Source: Ignavibacterium sp. (GTDB taxonomy: Bacteria; Zixibacteria; MSB-5A5; GN15; PGXB01). From it: a stretch of 46,105 nucleotides of DNA. Location of the stretch: assembly GCA_020724775.1 (NCBI GenBank), contig DYGG01000025.1, forward strand, positions 1 through 46,105, given 5' to 3'. The notes beneath the pieces were generated by a model. It saw only the letters and a list, made by a program, of their open reading frames with translations, did no database searches and was not told the origin of the DNA. Positions 35,677 through 45,000 of this stretch are shown in pieces (position 1 is the stretch's first letter; every line of letters begins with the position of its first letter). Position numbers and translations under genes: made by a program.

Positions 35677-36963
35677 TTAAATAGTCACTGGAGTACCGAC
35701 CAAGAATCCGTCACCAATCGAAGCGACCCTCAGTGAAACTATCGCTCTGCCATTTCTATCAGATTGAGGCATCGATATTCTGAGGTAGTTATCCGTAATC
35801 CCCATATGAAGCTCCCCCTTTTTTGCTGTTCGCTCTGCAATCGCCCCCAGAATCTTTCCCGTTTGCCGTTCCAAAGCCTTCCTGTACGACCGTAATGAGA
35901 TTTTTCGCAGAATTTCGTTTCGCTCCTTAATCACCGAAGACTTCAGTTTCCCCTCCAACTGCGAGGCTTCTGTTCCCTTACGGTCCGAGTAAGAAAAGAC
36001 ATGGAGATAATCCAGAAATCCGCTCTCCGCCAGGGCAACTGTCTGCGCAAAATCATCTTCGTTCTCCGACGGGAATCCGACAATTACGTCAGCCCCGATT
36101 GTAATATTGTCAATGCTGTCTTTTATCGTTTTGGCTGTTTCCAGATATTCTTCTCTGGCGTAGGGACGATGCATCAATTTCAAAATCCGATTCGAACCGG
36201 ACTGGAGCGGCAGATGCAGATGCCGGCAGACTCGCGGGGAATTATTCGCCATGAATTTTATAAGTTCAGATGTTATCTCCTGAGGCTCAATTGAAGAAAG
36301 TCGTACCCGGTTCAGTTCCGTTTTGTGCAAAATGATTCCCAAAAGGGCTGTCAGCGACGAGACATTATCGTAGCGGTACTCACCGACATGCACGCCGGTT
36401 AGAACCACTTCCTGGTATCCCGAGCGAACCAAGACGTTAATCTCATCGATTATCTCCTGCGGCGCCCGGTTGACCAGCCTTCCCCGAACCAGGGGAACAA
36501 TACAATAGGAGCAATTCTGATTGCACCCATCTCCAATCTTAACCCAGGCGCGGTTGTGCTGATAAAATTCCGAAAGCAGAGAAGGTTCGGCTTTTTCCAA
36601 TTGATTTGAAAACAACTCGGGCCACTGTCGGCTCAGCAGATGTACAATATTGTCCTTCTGCTTGTTACTAACAACCAGGTCAACGCCGTTAAGACTTGCC
36701 ACCTCTTCGGGGGTGGCGCTGACCATACATCCGACCACGATAATCCGTTTTTTGCCGTCGTGTCGTGCCGCGGCGGATATCGCCCGACGGCAACTGGCAT
36801 CGGCCCGCCCGGTAACGGTGCAGGTATTTATGATGTAAAGGTCGGCCTCCTGCTCGAAAGCGACTCGTCGGAATCCCTTCAGCGACAACTGCGCCGCCAT
36901 GCTCTCGGTCTCATACTGGTTGAGACGGCATCCAATTGTCTCAAAGGCAACACGCGGCGTCAT
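35677..36963 (-). CDS. mtaB: MtaB, tRNA t6A37 methylthiotransferase
   Basis: A 428-residue radical-SAM enzyme that adds a methylthio group to t6A37 in tRNA, giving ms2t6A. The N-terminal UPF0004 domain has Cys12, Cys48 and Cys79, and the radical-SAM cluster is Cys147-x3-Cys151-x2-Cys154 (GDGCNQNCSYC). A C-terminal TRAM domain closes the protein. The N-terminal FETIGCRLNQYETE matches MtaB rather than MiaB or RimO. It is a single gene between the rpsA terminator and the flagellar promoter. Confidence 0.92.
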   Translation of the reverse strand: MTPRVAFETIGCRLNQYETESMAAQLSLKGFRRVAFEQEADLYIINTCTVTGRADASCRRAISAAARHDGKKRIIVVGCMVSATPEEVASLNGVDLVVSNKQKDNIVHLLSRQWPELFSNQLEKAEPSLLSEFYQHNRAWVKIGDGCNQNCSYCIVPLVRGRLVNRAPQEIIDEINVLVRSGYQEVVLTGVHVGEYRYDNVSSLTALLGIILHKTELNRVRLSSIEPQEITSELIKFMANNSPRVCRHLHLPLQSGSNRILKLMHRPYAREEYLETAKTIKDSIDNITIGADVIVGFPSENEDDFAQTVALAESGFLDYLHVFSYSDRKGTEASQLEGKLKSSVIKERNEILRKISLRSYRKALERQTGKILGAIAERTAKKGELHMGITDNYLRISMPQSDRNGRAIVSLRVASIGDGFLVGTPVTI

Positions 36964-37023
36964 ATCTCTTATACTCGCCTCTGTTTTAAAGCAACTACAA
37001 CAGCCATATCATAATCACAAACG

Positions 37024-37053
37024 AAAAGGCAGGAGCGTTTGCTCCTGCCTTTT
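37024..37053 (-). terminator. Intrinsic terminator of rpsA (bidirectional form)
   Basis: A perfect 13-bp inverted repeat, AAAAGGCAGGAGC / GCTCCTGCCTTTT around a 4-base loop, 73 bp downstream of the rpsA stop. Being symmetric with A and T runs, it can act in both directions, but only rpsA lies upstream of it. Confidence 0.85.
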
Positions 37054-37125
37054 CTTATGTCAACAGACCTTTTTCAAGGCCATTTTCTTCTTAGAACTCT
37101 CGCCGTATCGCCCTTTCAGTTCGCG

Positions 37126-39162
37126 TCATACAGCGGGAGGCTCCTGCCCTTCAGGAGATTGCTCGGCCGTGGTCGACATTTCGCCGGAGCCACTCTGACC
37201 GAGAGCCTCGCCCATAGAAACTGTCCGGGTCGGGTGCTTTGTCAGGTATTGCTGATACTCGGCATCCTCACGATCTTTGTAGTACGCCGAAACCGAAAGC
37301 ACTATCTTGTGTGAGGCACGGTCAAATTCAATCACTTTGAGCGGTATCTGCTCTCCTTCAGAGAAAACATCACCGGGATTGACCAGGTCCGGTTTCCCCA
37401 ACTGCGCAGTCGGGACAAACCCCTCCACATCGCCGTCAAGGTCCACCGTCACCCCCCGATCCAGTACCCGCGATATAGTACCGAGACACTCGGCTCCCAT
37501 AGAGTACTTTTTCGAGATTTCGGGCCAGGGGTCTTCTCTCAACTGTTTAAAGCCAAGCGAAATGCGGCGATTCTCATGGTCGATGCGAAGAATTTTGACT
37601 TCGATTTTATCCCCCTTCTTCATCAGTTCCGAAGGGTGCTGAATCCGCTTTGTCCACGACATATCGCTGATATGAATGAGCCCGTCAATCCCTTCCTCCA
37701 GTTCCACAAAGGCGCCGAAGGCGGTCAGGTTACGGACTTTCCCGCTCACTATCTTGCCGGCCGGATATTTCTTCTCAATCGTATGCCACGGGTCCGGCTC
37801 CATCTGCTTGATACCGAGCGAAATCTTCTCATTCTCCTTATCCACCGAAAGGACTACCGCGTCAATCTTGTCCCCGACATTCATAATCTTGGAAGGATGC
37901 TTGATATGCTGTGTCCAGGACATTTCCGAAATATGAATGAGACCCTCGACCCCTTTCTCCAGTTCCACGAATGCCCCGTAATCGGTAATAGAGACAACCT
38001 TGCCGGTCACTTTCTTGCCGATAGGGTATTTCTCTTCAATATTCTCCCACGGGTACGGGGTCAGTTGTTTCAAGCCGAGCGAGATGCGCGAGGTCTTCTC
38101 GTCAAAATCAAGAATCTTGACCGAAATCCGGTCTCCCAGAGAGACCATTTCGCTGGGATGCTTGATTCGTCCCCAAGACATATCGGTGATATGGAGAAGT
38201 CCGTCAACTCCGTTAAGGTCGATGAAAACGCCAAAGTCGGTGACGTTTTTGACAATTCCTTCACGAACCTGACCGACCGCGATCTCCTTAAGAAGATTCG
38301 CCTTTTTGGATTCTCGCTCCTCTTCAAGAACTACTCGTCGGGAAACAACTATATTTCTGCGATTTTTGTTCAGTTTGATTATTTTTAGATCCATCGAGGT
38401 GCCGATAAGAGCATCAAAATCGGGCACCTGGCGAAGTGCTATCTGCGAACCGGGCAGGAAGGCATCAACTCCCATGATATCAACCACTACACCGCCCTTG
38501 ATCCGTCGCGCCACTTTGCCGCTGACCAACTCGCCGGAATCATGAGCCTCCTGGATCCGGTCCCAGACTCTCATGAAATCGGCTTTCTGCTTGGAAAGAA
38601 TCAACTGACCGTTTTGGTCTTCAATCTCCTCTAAATAGACATCAATCTTGTCCCCGACGGCGATATTGATTGGCTCCATGAATTCCGAAATCGGAATGAT
38701 TCCTTCCGATTTAAATCCGACGTCGACTATCACATCATCGCGGGTCACCCCCAGGACAACGCCCGCCACGATTTCTCCCTCTTTGATGCTCTTGATAGTG
38801 CCATCATACATATCAAGCAACCTCTTGTACTCATCAGGGGAATATTCGCGGCTGTCGATTTCGGTAAGTTTCATCGAAGCCACAGTAACCGGTTCCGCCG
38901 GGCCCGGCGGAGGGGACACCTCAACGCGGGCGGCTGCTTTCTCCGAGAGACGCTGCCGTCGCGCCGTAACTATCTGTTCTTGTGATTCTGTTTCGGCTGA
39001 CTCGACCAGATGACTCGGCTCGGTCTCGACTTTCTTGACCAGCTTTATCTTCTTGGTCTTTGTCTTCTTAGCCATTCCTGCTTTCCGTTTGGTCAGCTTT
39101 GGCGCTTGCTCACCTCCTGCTACTGCCACTTTACTTGTGCTTGGGTTCTTGGCACTTGCCAT
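37126..39162 (-). CDS. rpsA: 30S ribosomal protein S1
   Basis: A 678-residue protein with a Lys/Ala-rich N-terminal extension of about 100 residues and six S1 RNA-binding domains (about 127-191, 211-276, 296-365, 383-452, 470-539, 556-624). Each of the middle four shows the DGLLHITDMSW-type motif. S1 brings mRNA to the 30S subunit. The C-terminal tail is Ser/Pro/Gly-rich. GGAGG lies 11 bp before the ATG, slightly long spacing. It has its own promoter, leader hairpin and terminator. Confidence 0.97.
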   Translation of the reverse strand: MASAKNPSTSKVAVAGGEQAPKLTKRKAGMAKKTKTKKIKLVKKVETEPSHLVESAETESQEQIVTARRQRLSEKAAARVEVSPPPGPAEPVTVASMKLTEIDSREYSPDEYKRLLDMYDGTIKSIKEGEIVAGVVLGVTRDDVIVDVGFKSEGIIPISEFMEPINIAVGDKIDVYLEEIEDQNGQLILSKQKADFMRVWDRIQEAHDSGELVSGKVARRIKGGVVVDIMGVDAFLPGSQIALRQVPDFDALIGTSMDLKIIKLNKNRRNIVVSRRVVLEEERESKKANLLKEIAVGQVREGIVKNVTDFGVFIDLNGVDGLLHITDMSWGRIKHPSEMVSLGDRISVKILDFDEKTSRISLGLKQLTPYPWENIEEKYPIGKKVTGKVVSITDYGAFVELEKGVEGLIHISEMSWTQHIKHPSKIMNVGDKIDAVVLSVDKENEKISLGIKQMEPDPWHTIEKKYPAGKIVSGKVRNLTAFGAFVELEEGIDGLIHISDMSWTKRIQHPSELMKKGDKIEVKILRIDHENRRISLGFKQLREDPWPEISKKYSMGAECLGTISRVLDRGVTVDLDGDVEGFVPTAQLGKPDLVNPGDVFSEGEQIPLKVIEFDRASHKIVLSVSAYYKDREDAEYQQYLTKHPTRTVSMGEALGQSGSGEMSTTAEQSPEGQEPPAV

Positions 39163-39195
39163 CGTTAAAAAATCCTCCTTAAACGATATATTTAT

Positions 39196-39220
39196 CCCCG
39201 GGCGCGCTCGCCCTGCGGGG
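39196..39220 (-). promoter_or_regulatory. Leader hairpin in front of rpsA
   Basis: On the minus strand CCCC-GCA-GGGCG, a 4-base loop, then CGCCC-GGGG: a 9-bp stem with a 3-nt bulge. It lies between the promoter and the ribosome binding site. In E. coli, rpsA is regulated by its own product through leader hairpins, so a similar role is possible here. Confidence 0.5.
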
Positions 39221-39269
39221 GATATTCAATGTCAGTGAGTCGCCCAATAATGAATCGACCCAGATTGTC

Positions 39270-39298
39270 ATTATCGTATATTTCGCCCCTAATGTCAA
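39270..39298 (-). promoter_or_regulatory. Sigma-70-type promoter of rpsA
   Basis: TTGACA (39293-39298) and GATAAT (39270-39275) on the minus strand with a 17-bp spacer. The -35 box contains the TGA stop of plsC, so the promoter is packed against the preceding gene. The start is near 39263, about 100 nt before the rpsA ATG, leaving room for the hairpin. Confidence 0.72.
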
Positions 39299-39924
39299 GC
39301 CTTCCTTGACTTTTTCAGTAATTCCTCCCGCAACCCCTCTATTCGCCGCATTATCGCTTCCGCCAGTTTATGATACCCCTCCTTGTCGCTTCCGAAAGAC
39401 CCGGTCTCATCTTTATCCATCGGATTGCCATATACAATTGCCAGCCTTTCCTTACCGATGAAGCAGCCAAACAGATTATTCGCTCCATGAATGTAAACCG
39501 GCACTACCGGTGCCCCGGTGTTTTTGGCTATCATTCCTATCCCCGGACGAGGCGCCAGGAATTTCCCCTGTTTTGCCCGGGTACCTTCCGGAAAGATAAT
39601 AAGCCCTTTCCCCTCTCTTAATAGCCTCTCGGCAAGTTCCAGCGCCTTTTTATCAAAACCCTGCCGATTAAGAGGATGCGCATTAAGCGCTGAAATCAGT
39701 TTCCCAAACAATTTATTGCGGAAGAGTTCTCTCTTTGCCAGAAAATGGACCTCCCGTTTCACAAAACTCCCTACCAGGGGCGGGTCATAATAAGAGATAT
39801 GATTGCTCGCCAGGATAAACGCCCCCGCCGGTGGCACCTTATCGGAATCATAGATTTTGATGCGGAAAATCAGTCGGGCGATTATTCTAACCAGGGTAAT
39901 ACAGCAAAAATAGAAAGGTCTCAT
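39295..39924 (-). CDS. plsC: PlsC-like acyltransferase
   Basis: A 209-residue lysophosphatidic-acid acyltransferase with NHISYYD at 41-47 (HX4D) and FPEGTR at 112-117, the two hallmark motifs. It adds the second acyl chain to make phosphatidic acid at the cytoplasmic membrane; an N-terminal hydrophobic stretch is the membrane contact. The length is near the small end of the family. Its ATG overlaps the cmk stop by 4 bp. Confidence 0.88.
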   Translation of the reverse strand: MRPFYFCCITLVRIIARLIFRIKIYDSDKVPPAGAFILASNHISYYDPPLVGSFVKREVHFLAKRELFRNKLFGKLISALNAHPLNRQGFDKKALELAERLLREGKGLIIFPEGTRAKQGKFLAPRPGIGMIAKNTGAPVVPVYIHGANNLFGCFIGKERLAIVYGNPMDKDETGSFGSDKEGYHKLAEAIMRRIEGLREELLKKSRKA

Positions 39925-40625
39925 ACTCCCGAAAATCGTGCTTTGGCAAGTTTGATGATTTTCTCCACCTGCTCCTCGATGGTCAGATTCGAGGTATCAA
40001 TCACCACGGCATCGCCGGTCCGAGTCAACGGCGAATGCTCCCTGCCGCTGTCGTAAGCGTCCCGACGGGCAAGTTCCTCCTTCTGGTCATCCAGTGAGGA
40101 GGGTATATTTAAACGGGCAAAATCGAGCAGACGACGTCGCGCACGCTCCTCAATCGATGCCTCCAGGTACACTTTCAAATCGGCATCAGGGAATACCACG
40201 GAGGTAGTATCTCGTCCTTCTGCCACAATATTCCCGTCTTTTCCGAGTTCTTTCTGCTGCCGCACCAGCGCTTCCCGCACCTCTTTGTGCGCCGAAACCT
40301 GCGATACCGCCGCCGTCACCTCGGGAGTCCTAATCGCCGCGCTGACATCCTCTCCGTTGAGAAATACCAGATTGCGGTCATCTTCATTTCTGAAGGTTAT
40401 TTTCAACTTCCTTGCGGCATCGCCGAGGGCATCTCCATTATCCGGCGGTATCCCCTGCCGCAAAGCATACAGGGTCACCGAGCGGTACATCGCTCCCGTA
40501 TCGAGGTAGATATACCCCAAACGCAATGCCAGCAACTTGGCGGTCGTAGATTTACCGGAACCGGCCGGTCCATCGATGGCGATAATCTTCCCGGCTAATC
40601 CGGTCAACTTGTACGGTCTGGACAT
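39921..40625 (-). CDS. cmk: Cytidylate kinase
   Basis: A 234-residue CMP/dCMP kinase: P-loop GPAGSGKS at 19-26, YLDTGAMYR, and EGRDTTSVVFPDADLKVYLEAS. It phosphorylates CMP and dCMP in pyrimidine salvage. No ribosome binding site is seen before the ATG; a TTGATT-N16-TATCTT promoter would put the start about 2 bases from the ATG, so the message may be leaderless. The cmk-plsC pair is common in bacteria. Confidence 0.95.
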   Translation of the reverse strand: MSRPYKLTGLAGKIIAIDGPAGSGKSTTAKLLALRLGYIYLDTGAMYRSVTLYALRQGIPPDNGDALGDAARKLKITFRNEDDRNLVFLNGEDVSAAIRTPEVTAAVSQVSAHKEVREALVRQQKELGKDGNIVAEGRDTTSVVFPDADLKVYLEASIEERARRRLLDFARLNIPSSLDDQKEELARRDAYDSGREHSPLTRTGDAVVIDTSNLTIEEQVEKIIKLAKARFSGV

Positions 40626-40762
40626 AGGGGCAATAAGATAAAGAATCTCACCGAAAAATCAAATAGGGAAACCGCTGCCTCCCATGGCAAATCCTTCATT
40701 TCTTTCTGTCACAGCTATATCGTATCCCCCTCATGCTCAGAAATCAATGCCTCGCCTCCAAA

Positions 40763-40791
40763 GAAAAAGCCCGCTCCTTCCGGCACGGGCT
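40763..40791 (-). terminator. Intrinsic terminator after the LiaF-like gene
   Basis: On the minus strand GCCCG / CGGGC around a 12-base loop is followed by TTTTTC. It lies 26 bp past the LiaF-like gene and ends the holA-to-LiaF-like gene run. Confidence 0.7.
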
Positions 40792-40816
40792 CTTCTCAGA
40801 GATCACGCTCGCTGCC

Positions 40817-41713
40817 TTAATAGTAATCTATAGACAGGTGACTCAGATTCCCCCCTAATTTCAGATTCACCTGCACTGCCGCCGAGTCAAAACCGGCCGA
40901 CCGATACAATCCCCCCTCATCCGCCAAATCCATAGCCTTTAAATAGGAGGCATATTCCTCACCATCAACGGTCAGGCCGGCCTCGCGCGGAATACGCAGA
41001 TTGAATCGGGAATCATCACCCGAAATTTCCAGTTCCACCTTCGGGCGCTGCGAGCCAACCTTCAGATAGATCTCTCCGTCATCGTTGTCTATCTTGAGAT
41101 ACTCGAGATGATTGCCTTGAAAATTTAGACTGATATCGGCGTCTTCTCCCCGGGTATTCATTCTGATCGGGACATTCTCGGGAAACGACATGGTCCAATC
41201 ACGCCCGTACCGGTGACCATCAATCACAATCACGCCGTCCCGTCCGAAACGGCGCTTGATTTCAATTCGACCCACCCCATCGACCTTCTCGAATTTTATC
41301 TCCGGTTTGCGGGAGAAGCGGTCGAAGCGGGCCGTAATCAGGTCGGCTGTCGCCCGGTTCATGAAAATATCGGCGCCACCATGCTCAACGGTAACATCTA
41401 AAAGGCTAATCTCTGGCTCGACCGGTTGCTCCCAGCGATAAGTGGAAAAGAATCCTTTATCTTCCCCCTCGGAGCCAGTTTCGACGGCGACTGCCACCAT
41501 AGCCACAATCAATATTAAAGGCGAGAGATAAGCGATAGCGCTCCATTTCGATTTCTGGAATATTTTCTCCAGGCCGATGGCAATTAGAATCAGAGGCCAC
41601 CACATTATCAGTTCGCCCCAGTATGACCAGTCCAGCGCCCCCAGATTATTGAGAAGCAGCATAACTCCTATGGCGAGCAGAAGGAGTCCCCACCTCAGTC
41701 GACTCGGCGTCAT
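40817..41713 (-). CDS. LiaF-like membrane protein
   Basis: A 298-residue protein with three N-terminal membrane helices (about 9-24, 33-50, 57-78; a LiaI/LiaF-type region) and a beta-solenoid-like C-terminal domain of repeated short strands (DUF4097-like: LDVTVEHGGADIFMN, LKIDNDDGEIYLKVGS). Related proteins modulate cell-envelope stress signalling. Its ATG overlaps the PspC gene end by 4 bp. Confidence 0.7.
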   Translation of the reverse strand: MTPSRLRWGLLLLAIGVMLLLNNLGALDWSYWGELIMWWPLILIAIGLEKIFQKSKWSAIAYLSPLILIVAMVAVAVETGSEGEDKGFFSTYRWEQPVEPEISLLDVTVEHGGADIFMNRATADLITARFDRFSRKPEIKFEKVDGVGRIEIKRRFGRDGVIVIDGHRYGRDWTMSFPENVPIRMNTRGEDADISLNFQGNHLEYLKIDNDDGEIYLKVGSQRPKVELEISGDDSRFNLRIPREAGLTVDGEEYASYLKAMDLADEGGLYRSAGFDSAAVQVNLKLGGNLSHLSIDYY

Positions 41714-42153
41714 TTTGTCCCCTCCTGTGGAAGCATATCATTATGCGAGTTTTTCCGTCCGATTACACCGAGCAGCACAATGGCTCCTATGACTATCAGG
41801 ATTATCGGGAAAAGATAATCAAAGTCGAACCACCACCAGTACATATTATGCATCAAAATCAATCCGCCGACAACAATCAGTATGATTCCGGGGATAAGTC
41901 CCCTCTGGCTGGAAGATGGTTTTTCTACAGGCGGCGGGGTCATATCCAGTTTTTCAAATTCCAACTGAATCGGTTTCTTCGGCATCGCAATCCAGGCGAT
42001 GATATAGATTAAAATCCCGATTCCGTGCAGGAAAATCAAAGCCAGAGCGGCGATACGGACCAGGGTTGGGTCGATATCAAAATATTCTGCAATCCCTCCG
42101 CATACTCCGGCAATTTTTCGGTCCATCTGTGAACGATAAAGCCGTTGGGTCAT
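41710..42153 (-). CDS. PspC-domain membrane protein
   Basis: A 147-residue protein with an N-terminal PspC domain (MTQRLYRSQMDRKIAGVCGGIAEYFDIDPTLVRI, residues 1-60), a membrane helix at about 32-57, a Pro-rich linker, and two more helices (86-103, 112-131). PspC-family proteins act in phage-shock/envelope stress. A strong GGGAGG precedes the ATG. It lies 68 bp after the anti-sigma gene. Confidence 0.88.
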   Translation of the reverse strand: MTQRLYRSQMDRKIAGVCGGIAEYFDIDPTLVRIAALALIFLHGIGILIYIIAWIAMPKKPIQLEFEKLDMTPPPVEKPSSSQRGLIPGIILIVVGGLILMHNMYWWWFDFDYLFPIILIVIGAIVLLGVIGRKNSHNDMLPQEGTK

Positions 42154-42221
42154 ACAAACCTCCCTTTATCAGGCTTGATTTTTTTCTAATGTTTAGTTAC
42201 GGAAAGAGGGCAAAAAAGTTC

Positions 42222-43379
42222 TTACTTAATTGCCGCTTCCAGAGATGTAATAAATTCCTGAATCTTTTCGGATGTTTTCACGTCGGCACGTTCGCGAAGC
42301 CTCTGCAGCCGTTCCAGCATCTCCCTCTGCTCCGTCGAATCGGGACTCAACTTCCCGACATTAAAGAAAACTTCCCCCATCTCAAGAAAGATAACCCCCA
42401 GTGAATCGGGCGACGGCTCTATCCGTTGTTTGGCGGCCGCCTCCGGGTAGTGCGGCGATAGATACGCAGCATATCGCGCCGAAAGATATTCCGCCCGGCT
42501 CTTCCATAAAATATATTCCGCAAGGTCGGCTGTGTCGGCGCCGACTTTATCCGGCTTCACCGCCATATAAGTCATTTCCTGTGATTCCACTTTGAGGACA
42601 GTGCCAAGCTCGGCTTTCGCCGCCTTCTTCGGTTTCTCTCCCCCCTTAGCCGCCCGAGTTTCCGGTTTAGCGGAAATAATCTGCCGCTCCGATGAGTCGG
42701 CGATTATCTTTTTCTCCGGCGCCATTTCCGCCGCCGGTTGATAGATCTCCGCCGATTTGGCTTCTTCCGGTTCCAGATGACTCTCCAGAATCATTTTCTC
42801 AGTCGGCGGCAACGCAGAATGCGGCTCTTCAACCTTTAATGCTAATCTATTTCCTGCTCCTGTAGCCTGTTTGGTTGGAAGTTTTTCCAATTCTTGAAGT
42901 TTATCACCGTTAACTTTCTGTTCAGCCCCTCCATCTGCCATTTTCTTTATCTCATCTGTTTCTTTCTCTGTCTCATTTTCAACCTCAATCAATGGTATCG
43001 GCTTCACACTCTCTTTCTTGTACCACCCTTCATAGTAAGAAATGAACGCCACCAGTACGACCGAAGCCGCTACCGCCGTGAAACGAATCCAGGTTTCGGC
43101 GCGGCTTTTGCCCCGCACGTTGACAATCTCTGCCGGAGGTACTTCCGGTATCCCGGCAAGTATCCTTTCCCGGCTCCCTTCCCAGTACTCCGCGTTACCT
43201 TCAAATTGAAAGTCTTCCGCCATGCTCTCCAACTTTTTCATCTGCTCGAACTGGTGACGGCACTGCGGACAGCCTATCAGATGATTTTCCACTTCGCCCA
43301 TTTTTCCGCGCGTCAGACGTCCATCCAGATACTGCCCCAGGAGTTTTCTTATTTTGTCACAATCTATCATATTCGTCAC
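42222..43379 (-). CDS. Anti-sigma factor with zinc-finger domain
   Basis: A 385-residue single-pass membrane protein. The N-terminal zinc-binding anti-sigma motif is H33-x3-C37-x2-C40 (ENHLIGCPQC); a membrane helix follows (about 97-115), then a Lys/Glu/Ala-rich linker and a long extracytoplasmic part. It should hold the ECF sigma factor encoded just upstream and release it on an envelope signal. Its start overlaps the sigma gene by 4 bp (ATGA). Confidence 0.88.
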   Translation of the reverse strand: MTNMIDCDKIRKLLGQYLDGRLTRGKMGEVENHLIGCPQCRHQFEQMKKLESMAEDFQFEGNAEYWEGSRERILAGIPEVPPAEIVNVRGKSRAETWIRFTAVAASVVLVAFISYYEGWYKKESVKPIPLIEVENETEKETDEIKKMADGGAEQKVNGDKLQELEKLPTKQATGAGNRLALKVEEPHSALPPTEKMILESHLEPEEAKSAEIYQPAAEMAPEKKIIADSSERQIISAKPETRAAKGGEKPKKAAKAELGTVLKVESQEMTYMAVKPDKVGADTADLAEYILWKSRAEYLSARYAAYLSPHYPEAAAKQRIEPSPDSLGVIFLEMGEVFFNVGKLSPDSTEQREMLERLQRLRERADVKTSEKIQEFITSLEAAIK

Positions 43380-43984
43380 AGCAAATCCTTCAATGCCTCG
43401 GTCAATTTCTGTCGTGCCCGGTTAAGACGAGAATCAACTGTCCCAACCGTAATCCCCAGTTCCTTGGCAATCTCCTCATAACTCAATTTCTCAAAACTTC
43501 TCAAGATAAATACGGCGCGAAACGGCGCCGGAAGCCCCTTAACCGCCGCCAGAAATCGCTTTTCATTCTCCTTTTCCAGAAGTTCTTCGAGGGGATTCAT
43601 TGACGGTGTTGCCTTTTCCAGCAGAAAGTCGTCATTCTCCCCAACCGGCATCTCCCGCAATTCCCGCTTTATCTGATTTACCGCCAGATTACGAGCAATG
43701 GCGGCAATCCAGGGGTAAAAGGGACGGTCTTTCTCGAATCGTGCCAGCGATTGATAGGCTTTTACAAACGCTTCCTGCACAATATCTTCCGCCGTATCAA
43801 ACCGTCCTACCATAAGATAGACCATCCTGAACACCTTCTTCTGATATTTCATTATCAGCCTGCCATAAGCCCGATGGTCTCCGGAGCAAGCCGATAACAC
43901 TAAATCCCGGTCAGAGACATCACTACCTTCATTATTTACCCGGCTGGGCTCGTTTTCTTCCCGAAAAATCTTCATTAATTTCAT
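43376..43984 (-). CDS. ECF sigma factor (RpoE-like)
   Basis: A 202-residue sigma-70 ECF-type factor with region 2 (LIMKYQKKVFRMVYLMVGRFDTAEDIVQEAFVKAYQSL) and region 4 (LSYEEIAKELGITVGTVDSRLNRARQKL). It is paired with the anti-sigma factor next to it and overlaps holA upstream by 4 bp. The target regulon is unknown; the downstream PspC and LiaF-like genes are plausible members. No matching promoter was found. Confidence 0.92.
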   Translation of the reverse strand: MKLMKIFREENEPSRVNNEGSDVSDRDLVLSACSGDHRAYGRLIMKYQKKVFRMVYLMVGRFDTAEDIVQEAFVKAYQSLARFEKDRPFYPWIAAIARNLAVNQIKRELREMPVGENDDFLLEKATPSMNPLEELLEKENEKRFLAAVKGLPAPFRAVFILRSFEKLSYEEIAKELGITVGTVDSRLNRARQKLTEALKDLL

Positions 43985-44964
43985 GCTTTTTTGCTGGCCA
44001 TGCGGCAGATGTTCAAAATCAATCTCTCCAGCACCAGTTTCTCCGGCTTTATATTCCCGCGCAGGTCACGGTCGGCGTCGGACATCAGAAGGATTATGTC
44101 TTCCAACTGCCCGTTCTCGAATCTTGCCGCCTGCTGACGATATTTCCCGGTCATCCATTTCCGAAACGGCGGCAGCGGTCTCTCATTCTTGACAAAATAT
44201 AGTTCCTGAAAATGATTACTCAACCAGAAAAAAACGCCCGATTCTTTCTCGCCGCCGTTGAGCATATTTTCCAGCATCGCCAGCGCCCGGTCAAAATCGC
44301 CCGCGGCAACGTGGTCTCCCAGTTCAAAGACCTTGAACGCCTGGTAATCGGCGCTGAGTCGAGCCACATCTTCGCGGCTTATCTTTCCCCCATCACCGGC
44401 ATAATTGATGAGTTTATTAATTTCTTCCGTGAGTCCCCCCATGTCTCCGGCGCTCAATTCCAATAGAAGTCTTACCGCTTCTCTTTCAATCTCAATCTTA
44501 TGCTCCGCCAGAGATGAGATTATTTTCCGCTCCGCGACATCACTGCGCACCTTCCCGAATTCCACTTCCGCTGTCTTTTTAAGCAGAAGTTTCGTTGACG
44601 CCGCATCTTTCTTGTATTTCGCGCCCGGAGTTATCATGATGACTACTCGGTTCGGGTCGGGTGGGGTCAGGAGTGAAAGTATCTTTTCGACCTCCGACGG
44701 CACCAGGGATTGAATATCATTTATAGTGAAAACCTGACGCTCCCCCAGCATTGGGACCACGGCCAGTTCGTTGAGAATATCCTGCAATTTCCCTTTGGCG
44801 GCAGTCAGGGTGATATGATTGACAGAGACCAGCGATTTTGGCAGGAAACAGGAAACAAGTTTTTTCTCGGCTTCCTTCATCCGATAATCTTCGGAGCCGT
44901 AGAAATAGTAGACCGGCTTAAACTTGCCGGATTCAATTTCACGATTGAGTTCCGCCGGTGTCAC
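43981..44964 (-). CDS. holA: DNA polymerase III subunit delta
   Basis: A 327-residue clamp-loader delta subunit. The N-terminal part (PVYYFYGSEDYRMKEAEKKLV), the middle (LSAGDMGGLTEEINKLINYA) and the helical end (LDLRGNIKPEKLVLERLIL-like) follow the HolA pattern; the typical length is 330-345. It loads the sliding clamp. The GTG start at 44964 lies one base after the predicted transcript start, so it looks leaderless. Confidence 0.92.
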   Translation of the reverse strand: MTPAELNREIESGKFKPVYYFYGSEDYRMKEAEKKLVSCFLPKSLVSVNHITLTAAKGKLQDILNELAVVPMLGERQVFTINDIQSLVPSEVEKILSLLTPPDPNRVVIMITPGAKYKKDAASTKLLLKKTAEVEFGKVRSDVAERKIISSLAEHKIEIEREAVRLLLELSAGDMGGLTEEINKLINYAGDGGKISREDVARLSADYQAFKVFELGDHVAAGDFDRALAMLENMLNGGEKESGVFFWLSNHFQELYFVKNERPLPPFRKWMTGKYRQQAARFENGQLEDIILLMSDADRDLRGNIKPEKLVLERLILNICRMASKKA

Positions 44965-44971
44965 GGAGAGA

Positions 44972-45000
44972 ATTTAACGGGGGAAGCGCACCGCTGTCAA
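44972..45000 (-). promoter_or_regulatory. Promoter of holA, leaderless type
   Basis: TTGACA (44995-45000) and TTAAAT (44972-44977) on the minus strand, spacer 17 bp. The -35 includes the TGA stop of the upstream gene. The predicted start is about one base before the GTG. Confidence 0.5.

Noticed and set aside
37576-38388. 270-codon plus-strand frame opposite rpsA
   Set aside because: It is the antisense shadow of the repeated S1 domains; the codons mirror the real gene and there is no start signal.
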